Of a stretch of 64,000 nucleotides of DNA, positions 22,136-33,267 are shown one piece after another. Origin of the DNA: Persicaria tinctoria. Its lineage: Eukaryota; Streptophyta; Magnoliopsida; Caryophyllales; Polygonaceae. A program made the position numbers and the translations under genes. Each line of letters begins with the position of its first letter. The stretch's first letter is position 1. The DNA is taken from positions 82,775,160 through 82,839,159 of the forward strand of contig JBANSL010000005.1 in NCBI GenBank assembly GCA_037127255.1. The letters are read 5' to 3'. The notes beneath the pieces were generated by a model. It was not told the DNA's origin. It worked only from the letters and a program-made list of their open reading frames with translations, and ran no database searches.

Positions 22136-22506
22136 ATCACCCTTAATTGGATGGTAAAATAGAGAGGGTAAATAGGTGTCTTGAGATGTTTATGAGGTGT
22201 ATGTGCTCAGATCATCCAAGACAGTGGTACATGTGGTTATTTTTGGCTGAATTTTGGTACAACATCAACTACCATTCGTCTCTCCAGGTGACTCCCTACC
22301 AGGCCTTGTATGGTCATCCACCTCCAGTGTCGGGAGTCAATATGTTCATTGGAAAACATATGGATACTTCCCTGTGGTTTCAGCAACGTCAATTCATGCT
22401 CAATCACATCAAATTCCAGTTGCAACAAGCTCAAGCTCGCATGAAGTTGTTTGCTGATCAGCATCACTCAGATAGGGAAGTTCAAGTAGGTGATTGGGTG
22501 TATTTT

Positions 22507-23671
22507 TAATACTATTTGAATACATGAATACTTGTTAAAAAGTAATTCAACTTCCGCAAATACTACTTAAATATTATTGTCCGGTCATCCTTTTCAACAC
22601 TATTTTAATTACAAAAGATTAGTGCATGATCCCTCCGTTTCAAAATAGATGTGACATATTTTTTTATGGAAAAAAAACTCTATAAAATATTTTTTTTTAA
22701 TTAATTGTTTATATATAATTTGATACTTATTAGACCTGTCAAAACACAGTCCAACCCGATCGACCTGACCTGAATGCTCGAAAAATTTTGGATCAAGATC
22801 CGGAAATTTTGACCCGGAATTTTTTTCCGCCCCGAACACGAAAACCCGGTCATTTTCGGGTCATCTGGGTTTAGACCCGGTGACCCGATTGATCCAGTAA
22901 TTTTGACCCGATTGATTTATAATTATATATGATTAAATATTTTTACGTAGGTTCCAATTTATTACATTTTATAATTACAATCACTTTATCTTTCATTTTC
23001 AAATCAACTTTTATATTTATTTATATTGTGTAATACACTAATACTCCTTCCGATCGATAGTGTTTGATTTTTTATTTTTTCATCAGATTTTTTAAGAAGA
23101 TAAAAACTCTAAAAAAAAATTAAAACAATTCTATGCTTATTACTAATTGCATGAAATTATTTTTTAAAAAAAATTATTTGAAAATTTGAAAATTTGTATA
23201 TTTTGAAATTTTATTAAAAATTACGAAAAATAATAAAAATGAAATATTTTAGATCAGATTTTATATATTTCCGTTTACATTTTTTGGGATTTTGGTTTTT
23301 GATTTGGTTCGGTTTGGCCTGATTCAGAATGGTTAAGAATGATTACTAATTGATTTTCAATGCATTAACTTAACCTGGTGGGAATTAAAACAGCATAAAA
23401 AAATGGATAAAATAATTAAAATTTGAAAATCTTATAAAATCTAATCTCAAGTATATATGTTAGAAAAAGGGTAACAACTTCTTGAAAAATAATTGAGAAA
23501 GATATCATATTAATTATTGTGATTGATCTTTTTTTCCTACTATATATAGAATATATTTCTTAAGAATCAAGTCAGTGATGTTTTACCAACCTAATTGTAG
23601 AAAAATGAAAACAAAATCTAAAACAGAAATATATATATATTCTCAAAAATAATATTGAAGTATTTTTTTAA
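22507..23671. other. Gene-free spacer with duplicated AT-rich block, left copy
   Basis: Contains a CCCGGTCATTTTCGGGTCA-type repeat (about 22730-22915) and MITE ends (CCCTCCGTTTC near 22631, CTCCTTCCGATCG near 23043). From about 23395 to 23662 it matches 26634-26886 in order, and 22509-22570 matches 26534-26600 and 26880-26945. The spacer is therefore a degenerate duplication flanking the MULE. Confidence 0.55.
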
Positions 23672-26527
23672 GGGTGATTTTGGTAGATGGACTTTTTTGA
23701 ATATTCAATTGGGCACTTAGGCCCTAAATCAATTTAATTATTTTGATGTAGACCCCTTCCCAATAGAGTGGAATGGTCAATGGTCAACCGTTTGACCATT
23801 GACCGGTAAACGTTGACCAATCCATTTTGATGTCAATTTTTTTTTTTTTAGTGATGCCATATTTTACCATTTTGATGCCAAAATTTTATTATATTTTATT
23901 TTCACTTTGATGCCACTTTTCTAATGAAATGATTGGATGACACTTTTTTAATGTCACTTTTTAAACCTTGATGACATTTTTTGTTTACTGTAATGTCATG
24001 TTGATCATTGATGCCATTTTTTTTTACTGTTAACGACTGATGCCACTTTTTTTTATGTTAATTTTTTGATGATATTTTTTTTACCGTGATGCCATATTTT
24101 TGATGATATTTTTTCAAAGTAGTATTTTGATGACATTTTTTTCTTTAATGTGATACAACTTTTTCAAAATGGTGTTTTGATGTCATTTTTATAATGTAAT
24201 TATTTGATGCCGCTTTTTTAATCAAATCGATTGGTGCCACATGTTTTTAATTTAATCAATTGTATATCGATTTATTTTCATCGATTATATTTTCATTCAC
24301 CGATGACACGTTTATGATTACACTTCATTGATGCAATCACTTGTGGTGACATGTTCATTAAATTTTTATTCATAGATGGCATTTGTTATTACGCTTCATT
24401 AATCACTATTGTTTATGGTGACAATTTTATATAATTGATGACATAAGAGCTTAAAACGTGAAATCAAACTATTGTCACTTTATTGCACATATAAACACCT
24501 ATTATAACATGTCATCAACTCAAAAACATGCATCAATTATTGCGTTTCAACAGGTAAAAACTTGTTCTTCTTGAATTTCATGTCATCTGCAGATGAAAAT
24601 CATAAATGAAAAAAAAGGATAAAAAATACGGAGACTATAACCATGCTTCCATAAGCCAAAATGGGATAGGTCAAGCTCAAACAACAATAACCTGTCCAGC
24701 TCAGAGGGCAAAAATGGATTTGGTCTCTTTCTGCCTCAACTTTTGGTTTGTGATCCCTAGAAAGGTTGTAAGCTTGTATAAGGTTCAATCAGCTTAAACA
24801 AAATCAGAAATAACCTCCCCCCTTAATAAGGCAATCCATCGAAACTGTCTTACTGAATCTAACCATAGCCAACTCTCTTCGTCTAGACAACATCAATAGG
24901 CAATAAAAAAACAACAACAGTTAAACATCAACAGGCAATAAATAATCCCCAAACCACTCATTTTTCGGAAAGAACATCAACAAGAACTGTTTTGTTTTGA
25001 TGCTGATGCATATGAATATTTAAAGTTAAACATGCTGCTGTTTTAGTTTGATGTATTGCCAAAGCCCAAAAGGCATGGATTTAAGCCCTACAGTGTATTT
25101 TATAATATTCTTTTTTTTTTGGATAAGAATCCACATTAGCATTTAATAAGAAAGCCTCACAAGGCAATAAAAAAAGAAGCTTATATGGCTACTGGTGATT
25201 CAATAAATCCCAACACAAGGCAATAAAAAAAGAAGCTTGTATGCCCTCCATTTGATGCCACTTTAGTCCTGCCTAAACAAACTCCAAAAAATGCATGCCA
25301 GATTCGTTTTTGTGCAACATAATTATTAATCTGGATTTGGCTTGGTTAAAATGTTGCATTACTATCAGCTATCAGTTACGTCGATACATTGACGGTGTTT
25401 TTATAAAATATAGAAAGAGTATTGTTAAATTCACCGGATCAAAAGAATCTGATCGATTAAGGCATTGATAACAGTAGATAACCAAAAGAAATCCTCAAAA
25501 ATTGAATAGCCAGGAAGAGTCACCTAAAAAAGCAACTGTGGGGCATAACATCATGAAAAAACATAGGAGAAGCTACAAAGTACTTAAACGTCAATACTTG
25601 TACCATCAAACCATCGACTAAGTTACATTCATCAGCCATTTATTGTTCCGTCAAAACTTGCAGGTGCATAGAACACCAAGAAACATTAGGATGTATGTTA
25701 GTTTGGCTATTTTGTGTACTATTACTCTGTATCAGTTTAGCTTGTGATGCCAATCTTGTAATTACTACTTCGTATGCCTTAGCACATTCATGGACATCAA
25801 TAATTATTTACCTAGTTCGATTTAGGAATACCAAAATCTACTAACCTAGTTCTCATTCAATTAGACAAGCAACTACCCAAGTTTGCACTTTGACCTAGCC
25901 ACAATCAGTGATGATTGATTTCAGTTGTCTAATAATCATCAAAAATCCAAGTGCAGCCAAAAATTAAAGAAGGCGCAATCAAATTGGGAGCATAAATTGA
26001 AATCACTGGAAGTAAAAATCGACAACAGAGAATATCAAAGAAGGCGGATTCGCACCAAAATGAAATCTTTCTCGCATCCAGGCTTCCTAGGAGCTACGAT
26101 TGTGAATCCCTCCTCCTGCACTCCAATCTCACCTTTGCATCTGCAAATTGCAACGATTCTCCATCAATACACACACTAATCGAAAACCGAAATCACCGAA
26201 ATCACGCATATTTTAGATCTGAAATTCGAAAATCTAGGTAGATATGAAATCCGAGATGGAATCACCATTGACAGTGCCCCATGGAGGCAGATAAGCCTCT
26301 GCTTCCTGAGTCGTTGCTGGAGATCAGGAGGAGAAGCGCCTTGATCGTCTTCTTCTTCATCGTCTGGAAGAGTGGAAGGAGGAACGAGGAGAATGAGATG
26401 AGAGGAGGAAGGAATGGGGTTCAACGCCTCATAAGAACTTAGTAAGGTCTACGTCCCTTAAAAAACAATTAAAGGGTCTAACTACCTAAACAAATGTACA
26501 AAAGGGTTTAAATCACCAAATTCTCTC
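23672..26527. mobile_element. Mutator-like element, 2.86 kb, non-autonomous
   Basis: Diverged terminal inverted repeats: left GGGTGATTTTGGT, right (reverse complement) GAGAGAATTTGGTG, with similarity continuing ~85 bp (to GTAGACC on both sides). A 9-bp target duplication TTTTTTTAA lies at 23663-23671 and 26528-26536. The paralogous block at 26870-26920 is the unoccupied version. No transposase seen. The interior has several ATGATGCCA/TGATGACATTTTTT-like repeats at 23820-24380 and a GC-richer exon-like part near the right end. Confidence 0.82.
26176..26424 (-). pseudogene. Exon-like frame within the Mutator-like element
   Basis: 82-codon minus-strand frame, GC-richer than its surroundings, with an acidic DDEEEDD stretch followed by SPPDLQQRLRKQRLICLHG. 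The PPDLxxxLxxxRxIxL pattern faintly recalls the start of the ClpP/ClpR fold, but this is too weak to assign. Its place just inside the right TIR suggests a captured host gene fragment (Pack-MULE); that is inference. Confidence 0.3.
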
Positions 26528-26536
26528 TTTTTTTAA

Positions 26537-27202
26537 AGTATTTGAATACATAAATACTTGTTAAAAATAATTCAATTTCCGAAAATACTTATATTTACTG
26601 TAATGTCCAAAAATATTTTATCCTGGGGTTTGTTAATTAAAATTTGAAAATCTAATATGAAAATATAATCTTAAGGATATATGTTAGGAAAATGGTAACA
26701 ACCTCTTGAAAAATAATTGAGAAGGGGGATATCATATTATTGAACGTCTTAAATCTTTTTTCCTAATTATAGATTTTTTTAAAGAATAAATGCAGTAATA
26801 TATTACCAATTAAACTAATTGTAGAAAAATGAAAACAAAATCTAAAACAGAGAAATATATTCTCAAAAATAAATTTAAAGTATTATTTAATACACTATTT
26901 GAATACATAAATACTTTTTTGAAAATAATTCAACTTCCGTAAATAGTTATTGAAATAAATAAATTAATTAGTGAAAATATTTGCCAATTAATAAATTAAT
27001 ATTCTTTAAGAAATAAAAAAGAAAAGGATTTATAATAGAATTAATAATATATTACCATTTTAATAGTCAAATTAACGGAAGATATCTTAATTAGATAGAT
27101 ATTATATATTACTGTCCAAAAATATAAATATATTTATCCTATGTTTGTTAATTAAGTGTGGTGTTGCAAACGTAAGAAGTTATAAGGTTGAAGACCCCGG
27201 CC
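26537..27202. other. AT-rich spacer, right copy of the duplicated block
   Basis: 26634-26945 repeats, with divergence, the sequence on both sides of the Mutator-like element, but without the element: ...AAAGTATTATTTAA followed by ...CTATTTGAATACATAAATAC. The remainder is the MYB gene's upstream AT-rich DNA. Confidence 0.6.
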
Positions 27203-27210
27203 TATAAATT
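27203..27210 (+). promoter_or_regulatory. Putative TATA box of the MYB-like gene
   Basis: CCTATAAATTAATA, 81 nt upstream of the ATG in otherwise featureless AT-rich DNA. Confidence 0.5.
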
Positions 27211-27290
27211 AATAATAGGGAGTACAAAATTTAAGAAGCATCAAAATCTAAGCATAAAAAAACCTAATTAAGCTAATAGATCGATCGGTA

Positions 27291-28527
27291 ATGGATTACG
27301 ATGACCTCCTGTTCCACCCCAACGCCCTTTACATTGCCGATTATGAAAAGTGGTGGCGCGAAACGGAGTCCCCGATAGAGCCTCTTTGGGATGCCCCAGT
27401 CCATTTAACGTACTCACCACCACCGCCAGCCATTAATGGCTATGCCTATGCCGATGAGGTTTCGAAGTTGTTGACTATGGAGGAAGACGCTACTGACGTC
27501 TTCAACAAGCAACCTTATGATGATTCCGATCATGCAACATATATGAAGCAATTAGACCTCGCCTTCACCTTCGACTTTACCACCGAGGTCCAAGAAAAGC
27601 CTGCAGCCGCTCCTTGTGTCGTCGACGTCGATGTCGACACAGCCCAGATACCAGCACCGATGTCAGTGGTCGACAGTACTCAAGTCGACGACGAGTTGAT
27701 CATGTTGGATGATCATCTGTTCGACTTGCAAGAAACGGCCGCTCCTTGCGTCTTTGACACTTTAATAGAGCCGTACTGTGTCGACAACGCCCAGAAGATG
27801 CAAGAACCGACGACAGTGGTCAACAGTTTTCATCATGTTCCCGCCCCCGGTGAGACGACATTAATGTTGCGGGCTGATCAGGCCGCCACCTTGTCCGCAA
27901 AGGTCCCTAAGCCTTCGGCGGCGGAGTTTCAGCAGCCATGCCAGACATTAATGCCGGTGGGCAATGGTGACCAGAAGAGAAAGAGGAATCCTTGGACTAT
28001 TGAAGAGCACAAGTAAGTACAGTGTTTCCATCAACTAATCCTATATCACAGCTTGATTTAGGTTTAATTAGGGTTTTCACTATACCTTTTACATTTAGCT
28101 AGGTTTAATTAGGGTTTGTATATTAATTAACTAATTAAGTTAAATTTCTGTAATTTAAGGTTTAATTAGGGTTTAATTCGAGATCATATATATAACACGT
28201 ACAAGTTACACAAGGCAGTTTAATTAAGTTAGAATTGAATTAGGGTTTATATGTTAATTACAGACTGTATATTTACGTGTGTTTAATTTGTGATGGATTT
28301 ATAGGCTTTTTCTGATGGGGATGAAGATATATGGAGATGGAGAATGGAAGAGCATTGCAAGAGACTTTGTGACAACAAGAACGCATATCCAAATTGCGAG
28401 CCATGCTCAGAAGTACTATAAACGCCGCGAAGCGAATGAATCCTCCTGCACCAACACAAACACCAACACCAGCACCAGCACCAGCAGAAAGAAGAGGAGA
28501 AGCATCCATGACCTAACAATTGATTGA
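27291..28527 (+). CDS. MYB-like transcription factor, single SHAQKY-type repeat, 314 aa, two exons
   Basis: Exon 1 is 27291-28012 and exon 2 is 28305-28527. The intron (28013-28304) starts GTAAGT, ends ATAG and splits a Lys codon. The ~230-residue N-terminal part has no recognised domain. It is acidic, starts MDYDDLLFHPN, and repeats AAPCVxD twice. A basic KRKR patch, possibly nuclear import, directly precedes the MYB repeat. The repeat begins RNPWTIEEHKLFL, continues GDGEWKSIARDFV and ends TRTHIQIASHAQKYY. This matches the plant one-repeat class whose signature is SHAQKYF, here with Tyr for Phe. Family knowledge predicts binding to I-box/TATCC-type DNA sites; the target is unknown. The tail has an Asn-Thr/Ser-Thr run and RKKRR. 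Confidence 0.88.
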
Positions 28528-30295
28528 TCATCACAGTTTATGTATTGTCCATTAACGTAACATTGTTCTCTTATTACGGTTTTAATATATCTATGAATAT
28601 ATAGATCTGATTGGATCAATTTGTATATATTGAGCTTATAGTATATTTATAATTCCTGCACTTAATTTATATTTTTCCAATTTCGCCACAATTTTGGGAA
28701 ACAATTAACTTAATTAATCGCTTTATTTAATTACTATATATGATAATTATATGATTTAATTAGCCTCATCCCCAAATAAATTGAAATTGAAAAAAAAAAA
28801 GAAAAACAAACGAAACTCCAAAGTGTAATTAGTATAGGGGAATCAACTTACATGCTAAACGGTACAATGTAAATCTATCAAAACATGACCCGACCTGAAT
28901 ATATGTCCATAAAATTTTTGGGTTTTGATTCGATATTTTAGACACAGGACCTTAAAACGACCCAAATTCGAATAACTTTGGGAATTTAGGGTCAAGACCC
29001 GAAGACCTGTTAAAGTCGATCAACCTAGTGATCGTCAGTATCATGTACGACGCTACACATGCACCATGTAGATCCCATATAAATTTTTGTTTATTAATGC
29101 TTCTTATAAGTTAAATAACCTATATGTTTTATAATCGTTTTATAGTATGTTTGAAGCACTTATTTGTATAAATATAATATTTTTATGCTAGAAATATTTA
29201 TACAACAATAATATTATTATTACATTTATAAAATTTATTATAATATTATAAATATTTAGTTTAATTTGACTTATTGATATTATATTTTAATTTTAATAAT
29301 ATTTTTATATTCGTGAAAAGTCTTTTAAAAGTTTGAGTTTTTGACCATGAGTCATGACCCCAATGATTTGTAAACCAATTCACCTGCAACCTGAACCCGG
29401 CCCGATTGACACACTCAATAAGTTACACTCAATAAGTTGCTTTCATCCCTAATCCACTAATTAATTTAATAGTTTACATGCTGAAGGAGTGAAGGGTAAG
29501 TTTTATTTGGTCGAATGCTGAAGGTTAAGTAATACGGAGTATATATAGGGGTTGGTTCCGGTGTGCTCAACTCTTAACGTGTATCATATACTCATAAATT
29601 ATTTGTCTATTTGTTCATAATTATTCGTCTGTTTTCACATAATTATTCATCTGTAAAAAGAGTGTAAAAAATGTAAATTTTATTCTACCGAATAATCGGC
29701 CAATACCACTGAATAATTTCATTCCACCGAATAATCTCTCAATACCATCGAATAATTAGAAGTTACTTTTAATCTCATACGTTGATCTTCTTAATTCAAT
29801 TACCCAAATTTGTTCACATAATACACGTTAAAGGCCGGCTGAGTATATATACGATCTATCCTCTCTCTATATATATTGTAACCAAGGTTAGTCGTATTAT
29901 ATCCTTAATTACAATCTATACTACACCTAAAAGTAGAAGCACTCATGACCACCTCCTACGTGGCTTCACCAGAGTGCTCAAAAGTCAAATCCAGATGTCA
30001 ACAGGAAGAACACTCTCTACTTCTCCATCCATACGTGACACCTATGTGAAACTTATATGAAACCTATGCGGTAGCGTTTGGTTTACACTGTGGATTTCCA
30101 CGTTCTCCACTTCTTCCTCCATAGTCTCAACCGCATTCTCAACCACCCAACACCTGTTTAATTTCCATCTTTATTGTTTTCGGATATGTATTATTTTGTG
30201 TCAGAGGAGATGTCAAAGGGGAGATTGATTGAAAGGTAAGGGGAAGAGATGGAAGAGAGACTAGAGAGAGATCGAGAGATACACAAAGGAGATAG
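28528..30295. other. Gene-free AT-rich spacer
   Basis: No gene. 28870-29410 contains a degenerate repeat with phrases such as GACCCGACCTGAA, GGGTCAAGACCC and AACCCGGCCCGATTGA at its ends, like the repeat at 22730 and the fragment at 63382. Phrases around CGAATAATC recur at 29690-29760. Confidence 0.4.
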
Positions 30296-30300
30296 GAAAC

Positions 30301-30411
30301 TGGAATTGATTCATTGATAGATGCCGTTCAACATTGAGATAGGTATTTATAATATCAAGCCCAAGTTTCTACAAATTACAACTATAACCCCTAATATTCT
30401 AATTCCTAACA
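30301..30411 (-). mobile_element. Very short solo LTR (111 bp)
   Basis: Minus strand starts TGTTAGGAATTAG and ends CAATTCCA. The 5-bp target duplication GAAAC lies at 30296-30300 and 30412-30416. TATAAATACC in the middle is an LTR-type TATA box. It is short for an LTR but has all boundary marks. Confidence 0.65.
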
Positions 30412-30857
30412 GAAACGTTCCTGGATATCGACCTAGTTATCGTATAACATGTAGATAAGTGAGTCCACCCAGATAAGTCCATTCGAGATCGTGACCGGGC
30501 AACAACCCCAAATGCCCCCATCTCTTGTCGCATGACATAATCCATCGGCCTGCTAGGTTGCTGGATTTTCAGCACGCGTTCCAGCTCTTGCATAGAGAAG
30601 CCTTGCCATGGATACACTACTTCTTCCTGGTTTGCAAATAGCTAGTGAGCTATACGTTCAATGCTTTTGGACACTCCCCTTGCTCTTGTTCGTACTTCTA
30701 ATTCGGCCTCCTCGTCCACTTCTGGTTGACTGTCTCCTACACCAAAGGTTTCTGAACTGCCATCGTGTTGACTTCCTGCTGAATAGACTATAGGCTCTTG
30801 TATGCACATGAGATATCCATTGCATTCTTCTTTACTGAAGTGAGATAGAAACCGCAA
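30399..30857 (-). pseudogene. Broken frame of unknown origin beside the short LTR
   Basis: Two minus-strand frames (30642-30857 and 30399-30617) lie in the same phase, separated by a stop at the end of the first. Together they make ~150 codons with acidic and Gln-rich stretches (EVDEEAELEV; MQELERVLKIQQ). No domain recognised; probably a transposon-derived or decayed gene. Confidence 0.3.
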
Positions 30858-32093
30858 CTTTCTGGTTGTTGGCCGTGAACTTTTCCAATTCCTGATTCGG
30901 GAATTGGAAATTTGGCTACAAAGCGATACACTGAGATTGCCATCTAGAACTTATACCGAGTGTCCCTCTCGAATTAAAATGGCGTTGTAAACTGAGTGTA
31001 GGCGTACCACTGAGTGGTCGCGGACTTCTCCAATTTTACGGAGCAAGATCCAATTGAGAGAATTAGACCATTACTATTATCTCACGACTTGCTACTTACC
31101 AAGGGAAGGTTTAGAAATTAGCATGATATATTGTTCACATACCTACTCATTTTTTTCAATACAACAAGTAGAATTTGCTAACATTTGTCTTATGGGTTTA
31201 ATCTAAAATGCATCTATGTTTGACAAAATGGAACAGAGAAATACAAGCCTTGGGCTTTTTTTGGTACGTTATAGCTGTGAGATTGTCTTCACTACCTTGG
31301 GGAACTTCATTTTTTAAAGTCTTTAGTACACTTATATTTGTTGTTGTTGTTGTTTGAGGGTATGATTTGGTGTGGTTCCTCTCAAACTGTTGTACTTGGA
31401 ATGCTCCCGCACCACAATAAGATCAGTTTATATTAATTATTTTTAATTGTCATATGCTCGCATGTTAAAATAATTTTCAACCTTGTATCAGAGTTGCTAA
31501 TCCACGACTTAAAAGTCGTAATCAAAAAATTTCTTTTACTAGCTCTATTACATACCCAATGCCTCAACAAATTCATACCGGACAATACTCTTTCTGCTTA
31601 AGAACATGTTTTGTTATCTCTCCCTTCATCATGTTATTCATGCCATCACGAATCTATATTTATACCTCATACGGACCCAATGCCTCAACAAATTCATACC
31701 GGATAACCATCTTTTGGCTTAAGAACCTATTGTGTTGTCACTCCCTTCATTATGCCATCACGAATCTATATTCTATAAAATATAAAAAATGGTGGAAAAT
31801 AAATAAACATATCAAATTCATTTATATATATCACTAAACTATAAAAATATAAATAATGATCTAATCAATGAAACAAATCATTTCTTTTCACCATTTTTTT
31901 CTAAATCGTAGGATGCTCTATCTAGCCATTTGTCTCCCCTCTTATATCGATCAACTTAGAAAAAAAATGATAATTATATATAATTTACACACAGAATTTG
32001 ATTAATTTCTCTTTTATTCCTTACTCCTTAAACAAACAATTCGATCAAGGTCTTATTTTGATAATAAGCAGCATATAGTTACATTAGATCGAT
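30858..32093. other. Gene-free spacer with a tandem duplication
   Basis: 31555-31675 and 31676 to about 31772 are tandem copies with a period of 121 bp, each starting CCCAATGCCTCAACAAATTC. 31910-32038 resembles 38655-38783. No coding frame supported. Confidence 0.5.
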
Positions 32094-32297
32094 CTATGCG
32101 ACACATTCACAACAATGACTATTTTGACAATAGCCACCAGCACCCTGCAACTGAATTACACAATATTGCGCACAAATATTGTTGTCGCATTTCCCTCTAC
32201 CTTTCCAATAGTTTTCACATCCTATGGCTTCCTCGGAAAAGGAAAGAAGAGTAAGGGAAATCAAAATTACTATCATCAACGGGATGGTGCTCTTCAT
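32094..32297 (-). CDS. Defensin-like (DEFL) secreted peptide, 67 aa
   Basis: Single-exon frame. Residues 1-26 are a hydrophobic signal peptide (IVILISLTLLSF), cleaved probably before Cys27. The 41-residue mature peptide has eight Cys at 27, 37, 42, 46, 57, 62, 63 and 65. It has the CxxxC (42-46), GxC (55-57) and CxC (63-65) elements of the cysteine-stabilised alpha-beta fold of plant defensin-like proteins. Members of this family act as antimicrobial or signalling peptides; which applies here is unknown. Classical defensin genes have an intron after the signal peptide, but here signal and mature parts are in one frame. The adjacent CC pair (62-63) is unusual. A possible TATA (TATTTAAGG, minus) lies at 32397-32405. 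Confidence 0.75.
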   Translation of the reverse strand: MKSTIPLMIVILISLTLLSFSEEAIGCENYWKGRGKCDNNICAQYCVIQLQGAGGYCQNSHCCECVA

Positions 32298-33267
32298 TGT
32301 ATAATATCTTCCTTGTAAATAATATATAATCTGAAAAAGATATATGATAGATCAATTTCAAGCAGCGTTCAGTATCGTACAAAAATTTACCAAACTCCTT
32401 AAATACATACCTGATGTACAAAAAAAAAATGATTGTGTTTTCGAAATATATAATGCAATTCAGTATATTGATTTGTTGCACATATATTGCATATAGCATT
32501 TGTAAACTATTATTTTCCATATCTATACATATCCCCTCTTAACGCCAACGCCAGATCATCTGAAGAAATAGGCGACTGTCCGTCAACTCTGATGTAAAAC
32601 AGTACTAGATCTTAACGCTTTGAGGGAGTTTGTATTAATGGGGAGAGAGGTTGGTTTGTAGGGGATGAAGGAACAAGACATAAGTGTTTTACACAAGGAT
32701 TTACGTTTTTATCAAACTCAGAAATTGAGCCCCAAATCGCAGCCCTAAAACGAAAGCTTATCAAACTCAGAAATTGAGCACGTGATTAAAGAGAAGGGCA
32801 AAGCGAGTCCCTAATACATCCAAATATATGATTTGAGGGCTGAAATTCATTTAAAAAAAAAAGAATAATAATAAATAAAAGAAGCCCTGGAACGTACCTA
32901 AATTGGGGGGTTTCCTTCAGATCGACTCGGCGCCTTGCTTATCCGCTCCAATCGGTCGGTAACTGAGCACCCGACTCTCTCCGCTCAACACCAGGAGCCG
33001 AGCTGACTGAGTTCTGGAGATCGCCGGTGGAAAGGAACAAAGGCCAAATGAAAGAGAGAATGAAGAGGAGAGAAAAAAAGCGTCTGTGATTTGTGAGGAA
33101 AAAGGGATACTTTCCAAATAAAAAACAAAAAAACGTGCGCTGTACAGCCTGTACTAAAAAAGCTCCTCTTCTTAATAAAAAAAAGTAAAAAAGCTCCTCT
33201 TAAAAAAAAAGAAAAGAAAAAAGGGAAGCTTAATGGGTTTGATAATTTGCTTTGATGAAAAAAAAAA
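32298..33267. other. Gene-free spacer upstream of the DEFL gene
   Basis: The phrase TTATCAAACTCAGAAATTGAGC occurs twice (about 32712 and 32759), a short direct repeat. 32900-33120 is GC-richer, without a convincing gene. Ends in an A-rich tract that became the insertion target of the next element. Confidence 0.4.

Larger units (their letters stand above)
17519..22506 (+). pseudogene. Ty3/gypsy pol remnant (protease end, RT, RNase H, integrase), twice interrupted
   Basis: Truncated at both ends, without its own LTRs. Piece 1 (17519-18557) is one open frame: protease tail with ILGADWL, then reverse transcriptase with YRKLN, FSKLDM, MPFGLTNA and FFDDILVY, catalytic Asp residues retained. After the solo LTR at 18558-19386, piece 2 (19392-20721) carries the RT end (SLRGFLGLSGYYMRFI), RNase H (VETDA, YEKELLA, RTDHQ) and, after frameshifts, integrase. 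The integrase zinc-binding region has Tyr for one Cys, and a G-run expansion lies near 20246. The core has Asn at the expected second Asp (VTNRD). After the second solo LTR, piece 3 (22141-22506) holds ERVNRCLE and the integrase C-terminal part, then stops abruptly. Confidence 0.9.
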
